A DNA stretch of 59,016 bases, taken from the NCBI GenBank assembly GCA_964555235.1, contig CAZKRU010000017.1, positions 1-59,016 of the forward strand, read 5' to 3'. This document shows positions 16,388 through 25,246 of this stretch, in pieces. Below the pieces are notes generated by a model. It saw nothing but the letters and a program-made list of their open reading frames with translations. It had not been told where the DNA came from and did no database searches. This DNA is from CAZKRU01 sp964555235. Its GTDB lineage: Bacteria; Verrucomicrobiota; Verrucomicrobiia; Methylacidiphilales; CAMAQI01. Position 1 is the first letter of the stretch. Every line of letters begins with the position of its first letter. Position numbers and translations under genes: made by a program.

Positions 16388-18310
16388 TTAGGGTGGTAGG
16401 ATGTTTTCTACACTGAGGGGACCGACTTTGAGTGGATACCAAGTATCTCCGGCTTGGATGGCACCAATGTCCGATAATTTCAATCCTGCTGCCGGCACTG
16501 CAACGGCTTTACCGCAAAGCGGACTCCCTACAATGGGGCGTAAGTCTTTGTCCAATTTCAATGCGGCTTGATCTAGCAGAACAATCCCTCCTTCGCCGAT
16601 TACCTCCTTACCGGGTCCCGCCTGACCTGCGGTTGCAGGAACCGCAACGTTACTTTTGAATTGAACAGGATCATTCCCCTTATCAGGGTAGTCTGCGGCA
16701 AAAATATTGTTGAAATAAAACTGATTTGGGATTCCTTTTGACGAAGGAATCGCCAAACGACCTCCAGAAAAAAGAATTGTGTTGTTTGCAACGATCAATC
16801 CCGGATCTGGAACTTTTTGTTGAATTCCCTCATTCTTCAGGACCTCCGGATCCGTCTTTTTCCTTCCCCAATTTTTCCAGTAGAAAGCATGGAACTTAAA
16901 CACCCCCAAGGTCTTCGTTTGCTGCCAGATTGATGCGCTCTTCGGCGTGTTAATCACCACATTCTGCGTAAAGTAAATCGGCCCTGGCCATGGAGGACCG
17001 CTTATAGGTTGGTAAGATAATGGCATGAAATTGTTCACAAACACATTGCGTGTAACGTGCATGTCCTCAGCATGATCCTCACACTCGACCCCATTATCGG
17101 TAACTCCATCAAAAACGTTTTCTTCAATTCGCAATCCCTGACTGGCCGAAACCGCATGAGTAGAGAGTCCATCCAAAACGCTGTGCACATAATTGCGACG
17201 AATCACCCACCCGCGTGCGATGCGCGCAGCAATTCCAATCTCATACTTAAAATGATCCGAGGGAAGGCCAGAATTTCCCCCGCCGCTCTTGCCGACTGCC
17301 TTGCGCAAGAAAATCGAATTCATCTTCAAGCCTTGCTGCAGAGCTTCGGTCGCATCTTCAAATGTCGGATATTGAGTAAAATCGCAGTATTCAATGACAA
17401 TGTTTGAGGCGGAACTTGCCTGTCTCTCGGGATCAAGTCGCGACTGGCTGAATTCTGAGCCATAGGGAGCGTCCACTGCCACCGGTTTAGCGGGCAGAGA
17501 ATCAGCATAATTTCCAGCCACCCCGGTTCGGCAACCTTTAAACCAGCAACGACGCACAGTGATATCATTCGCTTCTGAATACACCCCCGCAACTCCAGGT
17601 GTTTCGAAGGATATTCCTTCAATGATAACAGATGCAGAACCCTTTCCAAGGACTCCAAAACAATAATGATGCGGCTCCGTGATGAAGGTTCCATCAAATC
17701 GAGTTCCCGTTGCAGGAGCAACAGCCACCAGGTGCTTGTTAGGATCGGTTGAACCGTACTTTCCATCCGGACGCAATCTCGCATAGAGTTTCTTGGCAAT
17801 GGGATCAAACGTGTAGCCGTGGTGTGGTCCAGGTTCCTCGTTATCCGCAGTAAATGTCTTGAGACGTTCAACATCCCGATAGGGAAATAAATCAACGCCC
17901 GTATAGAGAATCCGAGCAGGCCATTCCCCGGAAAAAGGAACTGAATAGAGTCCCTGAGCTTCGTCCTCAAGAGTCCACTTAATCCCAGCTCGAATCTTGG
18001 CATCTGCATTTGTAATAACGACTTTGTTTTCTCCAATTTCGCTTGCGCGAAAAATAATAGGACTTTCCTTTGTTCCCTTGGTGCGAAGTTCGACTGGACC
18101 GAAATAAATACCAGGCTGTATGACAACTTCGTCGCCAGGGCTCACGACAACCGCCGCCTTTTGAATCCGTTGAAATGCGGTTTTAAGGGTTATGCCATCA
18201 TTTCGATCATTCCCACCTTGCGCATCTACATAAAACGTCCGCGCGGAAATACCTAGCGGAAACGCAATGATCATCGTAAATAAGGCTGCCACCATTTGCT
18301 TCTTGTTCAT
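16388..18310 (-). CDS. Secreted parallel beta-helix protein, paralogue 2 of 3
   Basis: 640 residues. The signal peptide (MVAALFTMIIAFPLGISA, residues 5-22) precedes RTFYVDAQGGNDRNDG and GDEVVIQPGIYFGPVELRTKG. A beta-helix core includes ITVRRCWFKGCRTGV, VIEYCDFTQYPTFEDATEAL, WVIRRNYVHSVLDGLS and DNGVECEDHAEDMHVTRNVF. The C-terminus IGAIQAGDTWYPLKVGP is shared with its neighbours. It is very close to the upstream copy over nearly its full length, at protein and DNA level. The conserved acidic/His cluster ECEDHAED is a good candidate active site or metal site, but the reaction is unknown. It is exported, and lies 4 bases after paralogue 1. Confidence 0.82.
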   Translation of the reverse strand: MNKKQMVAALFTMIIAFPLGISARTFYVDAQGGNDRNDGITLKTAFQRIQKAAVVVSPGDEVVIQPGIYFGPVELRTKGTKESPIIFRASEIGENKVVITNADAKIRAGIKWTLEDEAQGLYSVPFSGEWPARILYTGVDLFPYRDVERLKTFTADNEEPGPHHGYTFDPIAKKLYARLRPDGKYGSTDPNKHLVAVAPATGTRFDGTFITEPHHYCFGVLGKGSASVIIEGISFETPGVAGVYSEANDITVRRCWFKGCRTGVAGNYADSLPAKPVAVDAPYGSEFSQSRLDPERQASSASNIVIEYCDFTQYPTFEDATEALQQGLKMNSIFLRKAVGKSGGGNSGLPSDHFKYEIGIAARIARGWVIRRNYVHSVLDGLSTHAVSASQGLRIEENVFDGVTDNGVECEDHAEDMHVTRNVFVNNFMPLSYQPISGPPWPGPIYFTQNVVINTPKSASIWQQTKTLGVFKFHAFYWKNWGRKKTDPEVLKNEGIQQKVPDPGLIVANNTILFSGGRLAIPSSKGIPNQFYFNNIFAADYPDKGNDPVQFKSNVAVPATAGQAGPGKEVIGEGGIVLLDQAALKLDKDLRPIVGSPLCGKAVAVPAAGLKLSDIGAIQAGDTWYPLKVGPLSVENILPP

Positions 18311-18314
18311 ATAT

Positions 18315-20222
18315 TTAGGGTGGCAGAATGTTTTCTACGTTAAGGGGGCCGACTTTGAGTGGATACCACGTATCTCCGGCTTGGATGGCACCGATGTCCG
18401 ATAATTTCAATCCCGCTGCCGGCACTGCAACTGCTTTACCGCAAAGCGGGCTTCCAGCAGTGGGTCGCAGGTCTTTGCCTAGTTCCAATGCTCCTAGATC
18501 TGGTAAAGCCATCCCTCCTTCGCCGATCGCCTCCTTGCTGGGCCCCGGCTGACTTGCTGTTGCTGGAACCGCAACGTTACTTTTGAATTGAGCAGAATCA
18601 TTCCCCTTATCAGGGAAGTCTGCGGCAAAAATATTATTGAAATAAAACTGATTTGGGATTCCTTTTGACGAAGGAATCGCCAAACGACCTTCGGGAAAGA
18701 AAATCGTATTATTTGCAACGATCAATCCCGGATCCGGAACTTTTTGTTGTATTCCTTCATTCTTCACGACCTCAGGATCCGTCTTTTTCCTTCCCCAATT
18801 TCTCCAGTAGAAAGCATGAAACTTAAACACCCCCAAGAGCTTCGTCTGCTGCCAGATCGCAGCGTACTCCGGGGTGTTTAGTATTACATTTTGCGTAAAG
18901 AAAATCGGCCCTGGCCATGGCGGACCTGCAATCGGCACGTAAGCGAATGGCATAAAATTATTTATAAATACATTGCGGGAAATGTGCATATCCATTGCAT
19001 GTTCCTGACATTCTACGCCGTTATCGGTGACACCTTCAAAAACGTTTTCTTCGATTCGCAAACCCTGACTGGCCGAAACCGCGTGAGTTGAGAGTCCATC
19101 CAAAACACTGTGCACATAATTACGACGAATCACCCACCCGCGCGCGATACGAGCGGCAATTCCAATTTCATATTTAAAATGATCCGAAGGAAGGCCGGAA
19201 TTTCCTCCACCGCTCTTACCCACCGCTTTGCGCATGAAGATCGAACTCTTCTTCGAGCTTTGCTGCAGAGCTTCGGTCGCATCTTCAAAGGTCGGGTATT
19301 GCGTAAAATCGCAATATTCGATGGTGATGTTTGAAGCGGAACTTGCCTGACTCGCCGGATTAAGTCGCGACAGACAGAACTCCGTGCCATACGGAGCATC
19401 CACCGCCACCGGATTGACGGGGGGCAAATCCGCATAATTCCCTCCCACTCCGGTTCGGCAGCCTTTAAACCAGCATCGACGCACGGTAACATCATTTGCC
19501 TCCAAATACACCCCCGCAACTCCAGGTGTTTCAAAGGAGATTCCATCAATAATAACAGATGCAGAACCCTTTCCTAGTACTCCAAAACAATATTGATGGG
19601 GCTCGGTAATGAAGGTTCCATCAAATCGGCTTCCGGTTGCGGGAGCAACCGCCATCAGATGCTTATTAGGGTCGGTTGAACCATACTTTCCATCCGGGTG
19701 TAATCTGACGTAAAGCTTCTTTGCAATAGGATCGAACGCGTAGCCGTGGCGTGGTCCCGGCTCGTCGTTATCCGCAGTCAATGTCTTGAGACGCATCACA
19801 TCTCGATAAGGAAAGAGATCAACTCCCGAGTAGAGCATCCGAGCCGGCCATTCCCCCACAAAAGGGGCCGAGTAGAGCGCCAATGCTTCGTCCTCAAGAG
19901 TCCACTTAATCCCAGATCGAATTTTGGCATCTGCATTTGTAATAACAACCTTGTTTTCTCCAATTTCACTTGCACGAAAAACAATAGGCCTTCCCTTTGT
20001 TCCCTTAGTGCGAAATTCGACTGGACCGAAATAAATACCAGGCCGGATGATGACTTCGTCACCAGCACTCACAACACCCGCCGCTTTTTGGATTCGTTGA
20101 AATGCGGTTTTAATGGTTGCGCCATCATTTCCATCCCTCCCGTTTTGTGCATCCACATACAGAGTTCGTGCGCTAGCATTTATCTGGAATAGAGAGATCC
20201 ATAGGAGAAAAATGCAAAACAT
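18315..20222 (-). CDS. Secreted parallel beta-helix protein, paralogue 1 of 3
   Basis: I take the start at the ATG 20220-20222, giving 635 residues with a signal peptide (MFCIFLLWISLFQINASA). The frame is open to an ATG at 20429, but that adds 69 residues before the signal peptide and begins MNRYKKRGF, resembling the leader ORF before the aldolase, so I treat that part as leader. The mature protein follows the same plan as paralogue 2: RTLYVDAQNGRDGNDG, GDEVIIRPGIYFGPVEFRTKG, VTVRRCWFKGCRTGVGGNY, CDFTQYPTFEDATEAL, then ECQEHAMDMHISRNVF and the shared C-terminus. It is the first structural gene of the long leftward operon, behind the motif at 20490. Its likely role is depolymerising or binding the polysaccharide outside the inner membrane. 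Confidence 0.8.
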   Translation of the reverse strand: MFCIFLLWISLFQINASARTLYVDAQNGRDGNDGATIKTAFQRIQKAAGVVSAGDEVIIRPGIYFGPVEFRTKGTKGRPIVFRASEIGENKVVITNADAKIRSGIKWTLEDEALALYSAPFVGEWPARMLYSGVDLFPYRDVMRLKTLTADNDEPGPRHGYAFDPIAKKLYVRLHPDGKYGSTDPNKHLMAVAPATGSRFDGTFITEPHQYCFGVLGKGSASVIIDGISFETPGVAGVYLEANDVTVRRCWFKGCRTGVGGNYADLPPVNPVAVDAPYGTEFCLSRLNPASQASSASNITIEYCDFTQYPTFEDATEALQQSSKKSSIFMRKAVGKSGGGNSGLPSDHFKYEIGIAARIARGWVIRRNYVHSVLDGLSTHAVSASQGLRIEENVFEGVTDNGVECQEHAMDMHISRNVFINNFMPFAYVPIAGPPWPGPIFFTQNVILNTPEYAAIWQQTKLLGVFKFHAFYWRNWGRKKTDPEVVKNEGIQQKVPDPGLIVANNTIFFPEGRLAIPSSKGIPNQFYFNNIFAADFPDKGNDSAQFKSNVAVPATASQPGPSKEAIGEGGMALPDLGALELGKDLRPTAGSPLCGKAVAVPAAGLKLSDIGAIQAGDTWYPLKVGPLNVENILPP

Positions 20223-20627
20223 TTTGCTTTTCACGTAACTTAGAAACGCTGCACTTCGAAAACTACCACTGCCACCAACAATTCCAGTCAGGACGAGAGG
20301 TTGGATTTTGATAGTTAAGGGCGCAACGAGTTCATCCGCCAGACTAAATCCAAAAGAATGTTTCCTCTGCACACATTTCTCCACATCCTCCCTTGCGATG
20401 CAGAATCCCCGTTTTTTATACCTATTCATAAACGATTGAATAAGAACACCATTAGCCCCGTTCCCAAGTTAAATCAAACGCCCCAGTGCTTTATTGTAAA
20501 CCTGCCGCGCCAGATAGCTCAATGATCTCAGCGAAGCTCGATTTTACAACATAATTACGATCTGCGCGAACAGTTTGCTCGCAACTTTACCTTCTCGATT
20601 TAACAAAAAGCTGGAGCCCTATCGGAA
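20223..20627 (-). promoter_or_regulatory. Leader and promoter region of the long operon
   Basis: This stretch has no independent gene I can support. On the minus strand it contains the motif copy at 20490-20500, then 45 nt from its TTG to an ATG at 20429 that opens the frame MNRYKKRGF and runs without stop into paralogue 1. The 75 or so bases around 20425-20505 are clearly similar to 22050-22130 in front of the aldolase gene: TTTACAATAAAG, then CGTTTGATT, GCTAAT and ATGAAT in the same order. The two leaders therefore derive from a common promoter block. Confidence 0.55.
20490..20500 (-). promoter_or_regulatory. Recurring motif, copy 3
   Basis: The minus strand reads TTTACAATAAAG, 8 nt, CGTTTG. 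It is one of the two best matches to the shared pattern, upstream of the long leftward operon. From its TTG to the leader ATG at 20429 is 45 nt, exactly as in copy 4. Confidence 0.6.
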
Positions 20628-21005
20628 TCAGTCGGAAAACGGACAAAACACCAAGGTCGCTTCGGGCGAATGAAAAATCTCATGCAGACCTTCATTTTTG
20701 TACCAGTAATGCGTTTCACTCTTTGGCGTTTCGAATCTCGCTAAACTTTTGGCATTTGGAACAAGGCCCACAGGAATTGAGCTATTCCATTCTCGATCAT
20801 TCACACAAACATTGATCATCGACGATTTTTCTAAAAAAACCAGTCGCAGTATCCAGTAATGCAGAATGAATCCTGAGAAAATACCTATCACAAGTAAAAA
20901 ACAAATCCATCGCCTCACAAAAGCCCGTCTTACTTCACGCTCATTTTGTAAAAACACGTATGAAAGCAGGATCCACTTAGATTTAATGCTCCTATAGAAC
21001 TTCAT
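20628..21005 (-). CDS. Hypothetical small membrane protein
   Basis: 125 residues, start ATG overlapping the 3' end of the aldolase gene by 14 bases in another frame. One strong transmembrane segment (WICFLLVIGIFSGFILHYWI, about residues 33-52) follows a basic N-terminus (REVRRAFVRR), then a globular tail of about 70 residues with several aromatic residues. I do not recognise a family. The overlap suggests it is co-transcribed and possibly translationally coupled with the aldolase. It could be a small accessory membrane protein; a chance ORF is not excluded. Confidence 0.4.
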   Translation of the reverse strand: MKFYRSIKSKWILLSYVFLQNEREVRRAFVRRWICFLLVIGIFSGFILHYWILRLVFLEKSSMINVCVNDREWNSSIPVGLVPNAKSLARFETPKSETHYWYKNEGLHEIFHSPEATLVFCPFSD

Positions 21006-21954
21006 GCGGTTCCAATCTCTCGAAAAAACCTGCAGCGGAAAACTCTTCTTTCATTTGAGCATAAGAAGCTGGACTTAGTTCCGCCAAAGGAAGGCGCGGC
21101 GCACCGCAATCAATTCCACTCATTTTCATGAGTGCCTTACCAGCATTGAGTCCGCCGTATTTTACAAAAATATTGACGTAATCTCGCGCTTTTTTCTGTA
21201 AAGATTCAGCCTTGTCCAGATCGCCCTCGCGAAACGCATCCAAAACCTTTCGATAAACGTCAGTGCGGTAATTGTAGGTGCTACCGACGGCTCCATCAGC
21301 TCCCGCTTTGATTCCGTCCAAAAGAAATTCATCCCTACCGAAAAGCATCTTTGCACTCTTTCCTGCAATTTTTACGCACGTTGAAAAGTCCCCGATGTCA
21401 TCATGGGTAAATTTAATTCCAGCAAAAGTGGGAATCTGATGCATCAGCAATGGCAGCAGCTCCGAAGCCTTAAAAGGAACACGAGCCATGGTGGGCATAT
21501 GGTAATAGTAGAAGGGCAGCGATGTACTTTCTGCAATTCGGCGCATCATTTCAACAAGGGCACTTGGATCAGTAGGAGTGAAGAAACAGGGACCAATCGA
21601 AGCCACTGCTTTCGCCCCAATGCTTTCCGCATGTTGAGCAAGTTTGATGCTTGTGGCAATACAGGGGTGGCCAACATGCACAATAAGGTTCAAGCTTTCT
21701 CGTGAAGCTTCCCTCCAAGATTCCGCAACCGCGATCCGTTCCTCGATAGAAAGAGAAAATCCCTCACCCGTTGTCCCACAGATGAAAGCCGTGTCCACGA
21801 GGTTTCGGGACAGGCGTTGTGCTTGTAAGCGGATTTGAGATAGATTCAAATTCCCTTCACGATCAAATGCGGTGAAAGGGGCAGCGATCAGAACAAATCT
21901 CGAGTTCAACTTGTTCACTTGAACCGACGGTTTAATTTTGGAAATGGCATTCAT
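20992..21954 (-). CDS. N-acetylneuraminate lyase / DHDPS superfamily aldolase
   Basis: A 320-residue class I aldolase with a TIM barrel. GTTGE at 60-64 binds the carboxylate of the keto acid, the Tyr cluster FYYYHMP at 148-154 supplies the proton relay, and Lys181 in GIKFTHDD is the Schiff-base lysine. YYHMP followed by GIKFT resembles N-acetylneuraminate lyase more than true dihydrodipicolinate synthase, but 2-keto-3-deoxy-sugar-acid aldolases share these motifs. Given the uronate-type transporter, cleavage of a keto-deoxy acid is at least as likely as sialic acid cleavage. It is cytoplasmic. It has its own leader with the motif at 22118 and a 32-codon leader ORF ending 4 bases upstream of its ATG. 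Confidence 0.85.
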   Translation of the reverse strand: MNAISKIKPSVQVNKLNSRFVLIAAPFTAFDREGNLNLSQIRLQAQRLSRNLVDTAFICGTTGEGFSLSIEERIAVAESWREASRESLNLIVHVGHPCIATSIKLAQHAESIGAKAVASIGPCFFTPTDPSALVEMMRRIAESTSLPFYYYHMPTMARVPFKASELLPLLMHQIPTFAGIKFTHDDIGDFSTCVKIAGKSAKMLFGRDEFLLDGIKAGADGAVGSTYNYRTDVYRKVLDAFREGDLDKAESLQKKARDYVNIFVKYGGLNAGKALMKMSGIDCGAPRLPLAELSPASYAQMKEEFSAAGFFERLEPHEVL

Positions 21955-21958
21955 AAAA

Positions 21959-22057
21959 TCAATGATTAAGATAAGAAACCTGTTTTACACTGCTGAGGGA
22001 TTGCCCATAAAAGTCTTTGTTCTCCGCGAAACCTAGATTTTTATATCTCATATTCAT
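21959..22057 (-). other. Candidate leader ORF, 32 codons
   Basis: ATG at 22055-22057, 45 nt after the TTG of motif copy 4, opens a 32-residue ORF beginning MNMRYKNLGF and ending just before the aldolase start. The corresponding position in front of paralogue 1 begins MNRYKKRGF. The spacing, the start sequence and the upstream DNA are shared, so it may be a conserved leader peptide or a relic of a duplicated coding start. It has no recognised domain. Confidence 0.4.
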
Positions 22058-22117
22058 AGACGCTTGCACAAGACCAGTATTAGCCTCACATCTACGATCA
22101 ATCAAACGGCTGAATAC

Positions 22118-22128
22118 TTTATTGTAAA
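22118..22128 (-). promoter_or_regulatory. Recurring motif, copy 4
   Basis: The minus strand reads TTTACAATAAAG, 8 nt, CGTTTG. It lies in the divergent gap between the aldolase (leftward) and a sulfatase (rightward) and is oriented toward the aldolase. Surrounding bases match copy 3 over about 75 positions. Confidence 0.6.
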
Positions 22129-22245
22129 CCCCCTCCATCACAATGTGGAACTCAATCACTACCACTCCATTCTCTGTATTTTTATATTGCTTTTAAGTGG
22201 ATATTTTTGAAAATTCTAGAGTAACTTGAAGCGTAGCGACATCGG

Positions 22246-23808
22246 ATGACGATCTTGTTTGTCTTCCTGAAAAATAACCCAAGTAAAAGAACATCGTACA
22301 TATTGAGCAAGATAGCTTCAAAAAAGCCGCCGAATATCCTTTTGATCACTGCCGATCAAATGCGTTGGGATACCATGGGTTGCGCCGGCAATTCTTGCAT
22401 TCGCACTCCATTTCTTGATCAACTAGCGGCACGAGGGATTCGATTTACAAACGCCTTCACTCCGAATCCGATATGTGTTCCTGCAAGAGCAAGCATCATG
22501 ACAGGAAACTACTCTCAGGTTTGCACGGGGAAAAATGCAAATGCGGGAGCGGTAAAAGAGGGGCAACCGTTGTTGACCCATGTTTTGAAATCGGTTGGAT
22601 ATCGCTGTTACGCCGAAGGGAAATTGCATTTTAATCCTTATTCCGCGCCGGGAAAGCCCCGGCATTTGCTCGGTTTTGATGAGGTAGACCTACATGAAAG
22701 CGGGAGAATTTTGGGGTCTTTTGACCCTCAGGGAAAACTACGAGGACTTGAAGATTACTTTGATTATTTAACCGATGTAGGATGGCATGGATATGCCCGA
22801 GGTCATGGAGTCGGAAATAACGATGTCCGACCTTGTGCTTCACCACTTCCTGCGGAGCATTACGTGGATCGTTGGATTGCAGATCGTACGATCGACCGGA
22901 TTTCCAAGCACACGCAAGAGTGTGCAGAATCTCCCTTCTTCCTTTGGATGAGCTCTCCCAAGCCTCACTCTCCGTATGATCCTCCGCGTCCCTTTGATAA
23001 CCTGTATGACCCAAGGGGAATTCCTCCCCCCTTTGGGAGCCCTAAGGATCTTGCGAGCCGCAATCCAGCGATCGATCTCACTCGATATCATCATGGGGCG
23101 ACCTCGCTAAGTCCAGAGGCTTGGCAGGTCATTCGCTCCTATTACTACGGCAATATCACATTTTTAGATGCGATGATTGGTCGAGTGATGAATCAATTGG
23201 AGAAGATGAATTTGATTGAGAAGACCATCATTCTTTTTGCTTCAGACCATGGAGATTTATTGGGGGATTTTGGTTCATGTTTTAAAACGAATCATCTCAA
23301 TGGATCAGTGAGAATTCCTTTTTTAGCAGCGGGTCCCGGCGTAGAGCAGGGGAAGGTGTGTGATGCATTAGTCGGATTACAAGATCTGCTGCCTACTTTT
23401 TCTGATTTGTCGGGTGCAGATATTGGTCAATCGGTGCAGGGATTAAGTTTTACATCGGTGCTTCATGGAAATGACTCTTTTCAACGCGATGAATATTATT
23501 CTACCACCGAAAATGAATGCGGATTTTCGGTCATGCTGGCAACCAAGTATTGGAAATACATTTATTCCGAGGCGGGAGCAACCGAGGAGCTTTATGACCA
23601 AGTCAAGGATCCCCAAGAGCTCCATAACCTTGCCGAACAATCTGATTTTAAAGCGATTCAAGATGAAATGAAATACCGCCTCATGATGGCAGCTCGATCA
23701 TTTCATGATAATGATATTTTTGATGGCGATTCACTTCGATATCGAGCAATTGATCGTGCGGCGTTCACGAAAGTGAAGTCCCTCACACTTGGCTGGCGTT
23801 TTCATTAA
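22246..23808 (+). CDS. Sulfatase, intact copy
   Basis: 520 residues by the longest frame; the conserved part starts at PPNILLITADQMRWD (about residue 28), so the first 25 residues may be untranslated. CVPAR at 77-81 is the formylglycine signature, TADQ (35-38) and ASDHGDLLGDFG supply the metal ligands, and MSSPKPHSPYDPPRPF is a conserved mid-protein block. There is no real signal peptide, so it is predicted cytoplasmic. Its C-terminal three fifths has a close truncated copy at 34977-35879. It is divergent from the aldolase, and a second sulfatase follows 63 bases later behind its own motif copy. Sulfate position and sugar are unknown. Confidence 0.88.
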   Translation: MTILFVFLKNNPSKRTSYILSKIASKKPPNILLITADQMRWDTMGCAGNSCIRTPFLDQLAARGIRFTNAFTPNPICVPARASIMTGNYSQVCTGKNANAGAVKEGQPLLTHVLKSVGYRCYAEGKLHFNPYSAPGKPRHLLGFDEVDLHESGRILGSFDPQGKLRGLEDYFDYLTDVGWHGYARGHGVGNNDVRPCASPLPAEHYVDRWIADRTIDRISKHTQECAESPFFLWMSSPKPHSPYDPPRPFDNLYDPRGIPPPFGSPKDLASRNPAIDLTRYHHGATSLSPEAWQVIRSYYYGNITFLDAMIGRVMNQLEKMNLIEKTIILFASDHGDLLGDFGSCFKTNHLNGSVRIPFLAAGPGVEQGKVCDALVGLQDLLPTFSDLSGADIGQSVQGLSFTSVLHGNDSFQRDEYYSTTENECGFSVMLATKYWKYIYSEAGATEELYDQVKDPQELHNLAEQSDFKAIQDEMKYRLMMAARSFHDNDIFDGDSLRYRAIDRAAFTKVKSLTLGWRFH

Positions 23809-23811
23809 AAC

Positions 23812-23823
23812 TTTACCGTAAAA
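23812..23823 (+). promoter_or_regulatory. Recurring motif, copy 5
   Basis: It reads TTTACCGTAAAA, 8 nt, GTATTG. The core TTTAC-C-GTAAA is a perfect odd palindrome. It occupies the 63-base gap between the two rightward sulfatase genes, 34 nt (TTG to ATG) before the second one, so that gene probably has its own regulated start. Confidence 0.55.
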
Positions 23824-23871
23824 CCAACGAAGTATTGAGCTTTTAGGATCACTAGAATACAGTCTTCTTGG

Positions 23872-25188
23872 ATGCTTCCGAATATCATCATCATACATGC
23901 TCACGATCTTGGACGCCATCTGGCGTGTTATGGTCGCGTGGGTGTTGCAACGCCGAATCTTGACCGTCTCGCCTCAGAAGGGGGCCTTTTTCGCAATGCC
24001 TTCTGCGTTGCGCCACAGTGCAGTCCAGCGCGATCCGCTCTATTTACCGGCTACCATCCACATCAAAATGAAGTATTGGGGTTAACCCATAAAGGATGGC
24101 GAATGTCCGATCCTTCCCGGCATTTAGCGATGCATCTGCATCGCCTTGGGTATTCAACAGCGAGTTTTGGAGTGTTTCATGAGGATGACCGACGCGGACG
24201 CACCCCTTCAGATTACGGCCTCGATGCACTTGAAGTATATGGCGCAGGAGATGGACCAAAAATCATTGAGCGAGTAAAAGAATTTTCCAGAGATTCAACC
24301 AAACCTCTTTACATGCAGATAGGTTTTTTTGAACCCCATCGCACTCCGTCGCGGAAATATAACGAACGCGATTACATGGGATTTATAGGAGATTACATAG
24401 AACTGGATGAGGTCACTCCTGTAGAAGTTCCTCGATATTTACGCAATACCGAAGGGGCAAGACGTGAAATAGCAGAAATCCGATCGGCCGTGGCCTACTT
24501 GGACTCCCAAGTGGGAGAAATCCTTTCAGTATTGGAAGAACGAAAATTGGTTGAGAATACCCTGTTGATCTTTACTACCGATCATGGCCTCGCACTACCT
24601 CGTGCAAAGTGTACGCTTTACGATGCCGGCTTGGAAACAGCACTCATCATTCGTTATCCCGGAAACATTACTCCAGGAGTCCGAGAGGAAATGGTATCTC
24701 ATCTTGATCTGGTTCCAACAGTTCTTGATGCGTGTAGCGCCAATATTCCAACAAATTTTCCAGGGAGGAGTCTTTTGCCATTGCTCCGAGGCGAACCTTG
24801 GAGAAAATCCTCTGCGCTATTCGGGCAATTTACCTTTCATACTTATTACGATCCTAAGCGTTGCATCCGCACTCAAACCCATAAATTAATCGTAAACTTT
24901 ACCGATGCCCCTGCCTTCATGGATTGTTCTCAGTCTTGGAGGCCTCGCTCAGAACCATACAATTTATCTCATTTTGTCGAAGGAAGTCCGCCCGTTGAAT
25001 TATATGATTTACAAAATGATCCTTGGGAAATGCAAAATCTAGCAAACACCGCCTCTGTTGCTTTGCTGCAACAAAGCTTACTATCCGAATTAGGCAAATG
25101 GATGGAGCAAACCGCAGATCCATTACTCCACGGACCTATTGTTTCTTTCCGACACGAAAAGATCATCGAATCCCTTCACACTCGTTAA
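23872..25188 (+). CDS. Sulfatase (heparan-N-sulfatase-like)
   Basis: A 438-residue type I sulfatase. MLPNIIIIHAHDLG places the metal-binding residues at 11-12 right after the start; CSPAR at 50-54 is the formylglycine site in CSPARSALFTGYHPHQNEV. FTTDHGLALPRAKCTLYDAG resembles the N-sulfoglucosamine sulfohydrolase and related S1 branch. With no signal peptide it should act in the cytoplasm. The C-terminus (ELYDLQNDPWEMQNLA) is the normal sulfatase end, so the gene is intact. It converges with the PEP-CTERM repeat gene across a short gap with a 16-base palindrome. Confidence 0.88.
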   Translation: MLPNIIIIHAHDLGRHLACYGRVGVATPNLDRLASEGGLFRNAFCVAPQCSPARSALFTGYHPHQNEVLGLTHKGWRMSDPSRHLAMHLHRLGYSTASFGVFHEDDRRGRTPSDYGLDALEVYGAGDGPKIIERVKEFSRDSTKPLYMQIGFFEPHRTPSRKYNERDYMGFIGDYIELDEVTPVEVPRYLRNTEGARREIAEIRSAVAYLDSQVGEILSVLEERKLVENTLLIFTTDHGLALPRAKCTLYDAGLETALIIRYPGNITPGVREEMVSHLDLVPTVLDACSANIPTNFPGRSLLPLLRGEPWRKSSALFGQFTFHTYYDPKRCIRTQTHKLIVNFTDAPAFMDCSQSWRPRSEPYNLSHFVEGSPPVELYDLQNDPWEMQNLANTASVALLQQSLLSELGKWMEQTADPLLHGPIVSFRHEKIIESLHTR

Positions 25189-25192
25189 TCGA

Positions 25193-25208
25193 CACTTATC
25201 GATAAGTG
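25193..25208. terminator. Perfect 16-base palindrome between convergent genes
   Basis: CACTTATC/GATAAGTG is a perfect dyad in the 58-base gap between the sulfatase (rightward) and the PEP-CTERM gene (leftward). A bidirectional transcript end is the likeliest role, though there is no T-run. A protein-binding site is the alternative. Confidence 0.35.
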
Positions 25209-25246
25209 CCATGTGAAGCATTAATCGGATTCCAGAAAAACTCCAC

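Noticed and set aside
17326..18126. A 266-codon minus-strand frame
   Set aside because: It overlaps the beta-helix paralogue 2 in another frame; a similar shadow frame appears in the near-identical paralogue 1, as expected from shared DNA and not from real coding.
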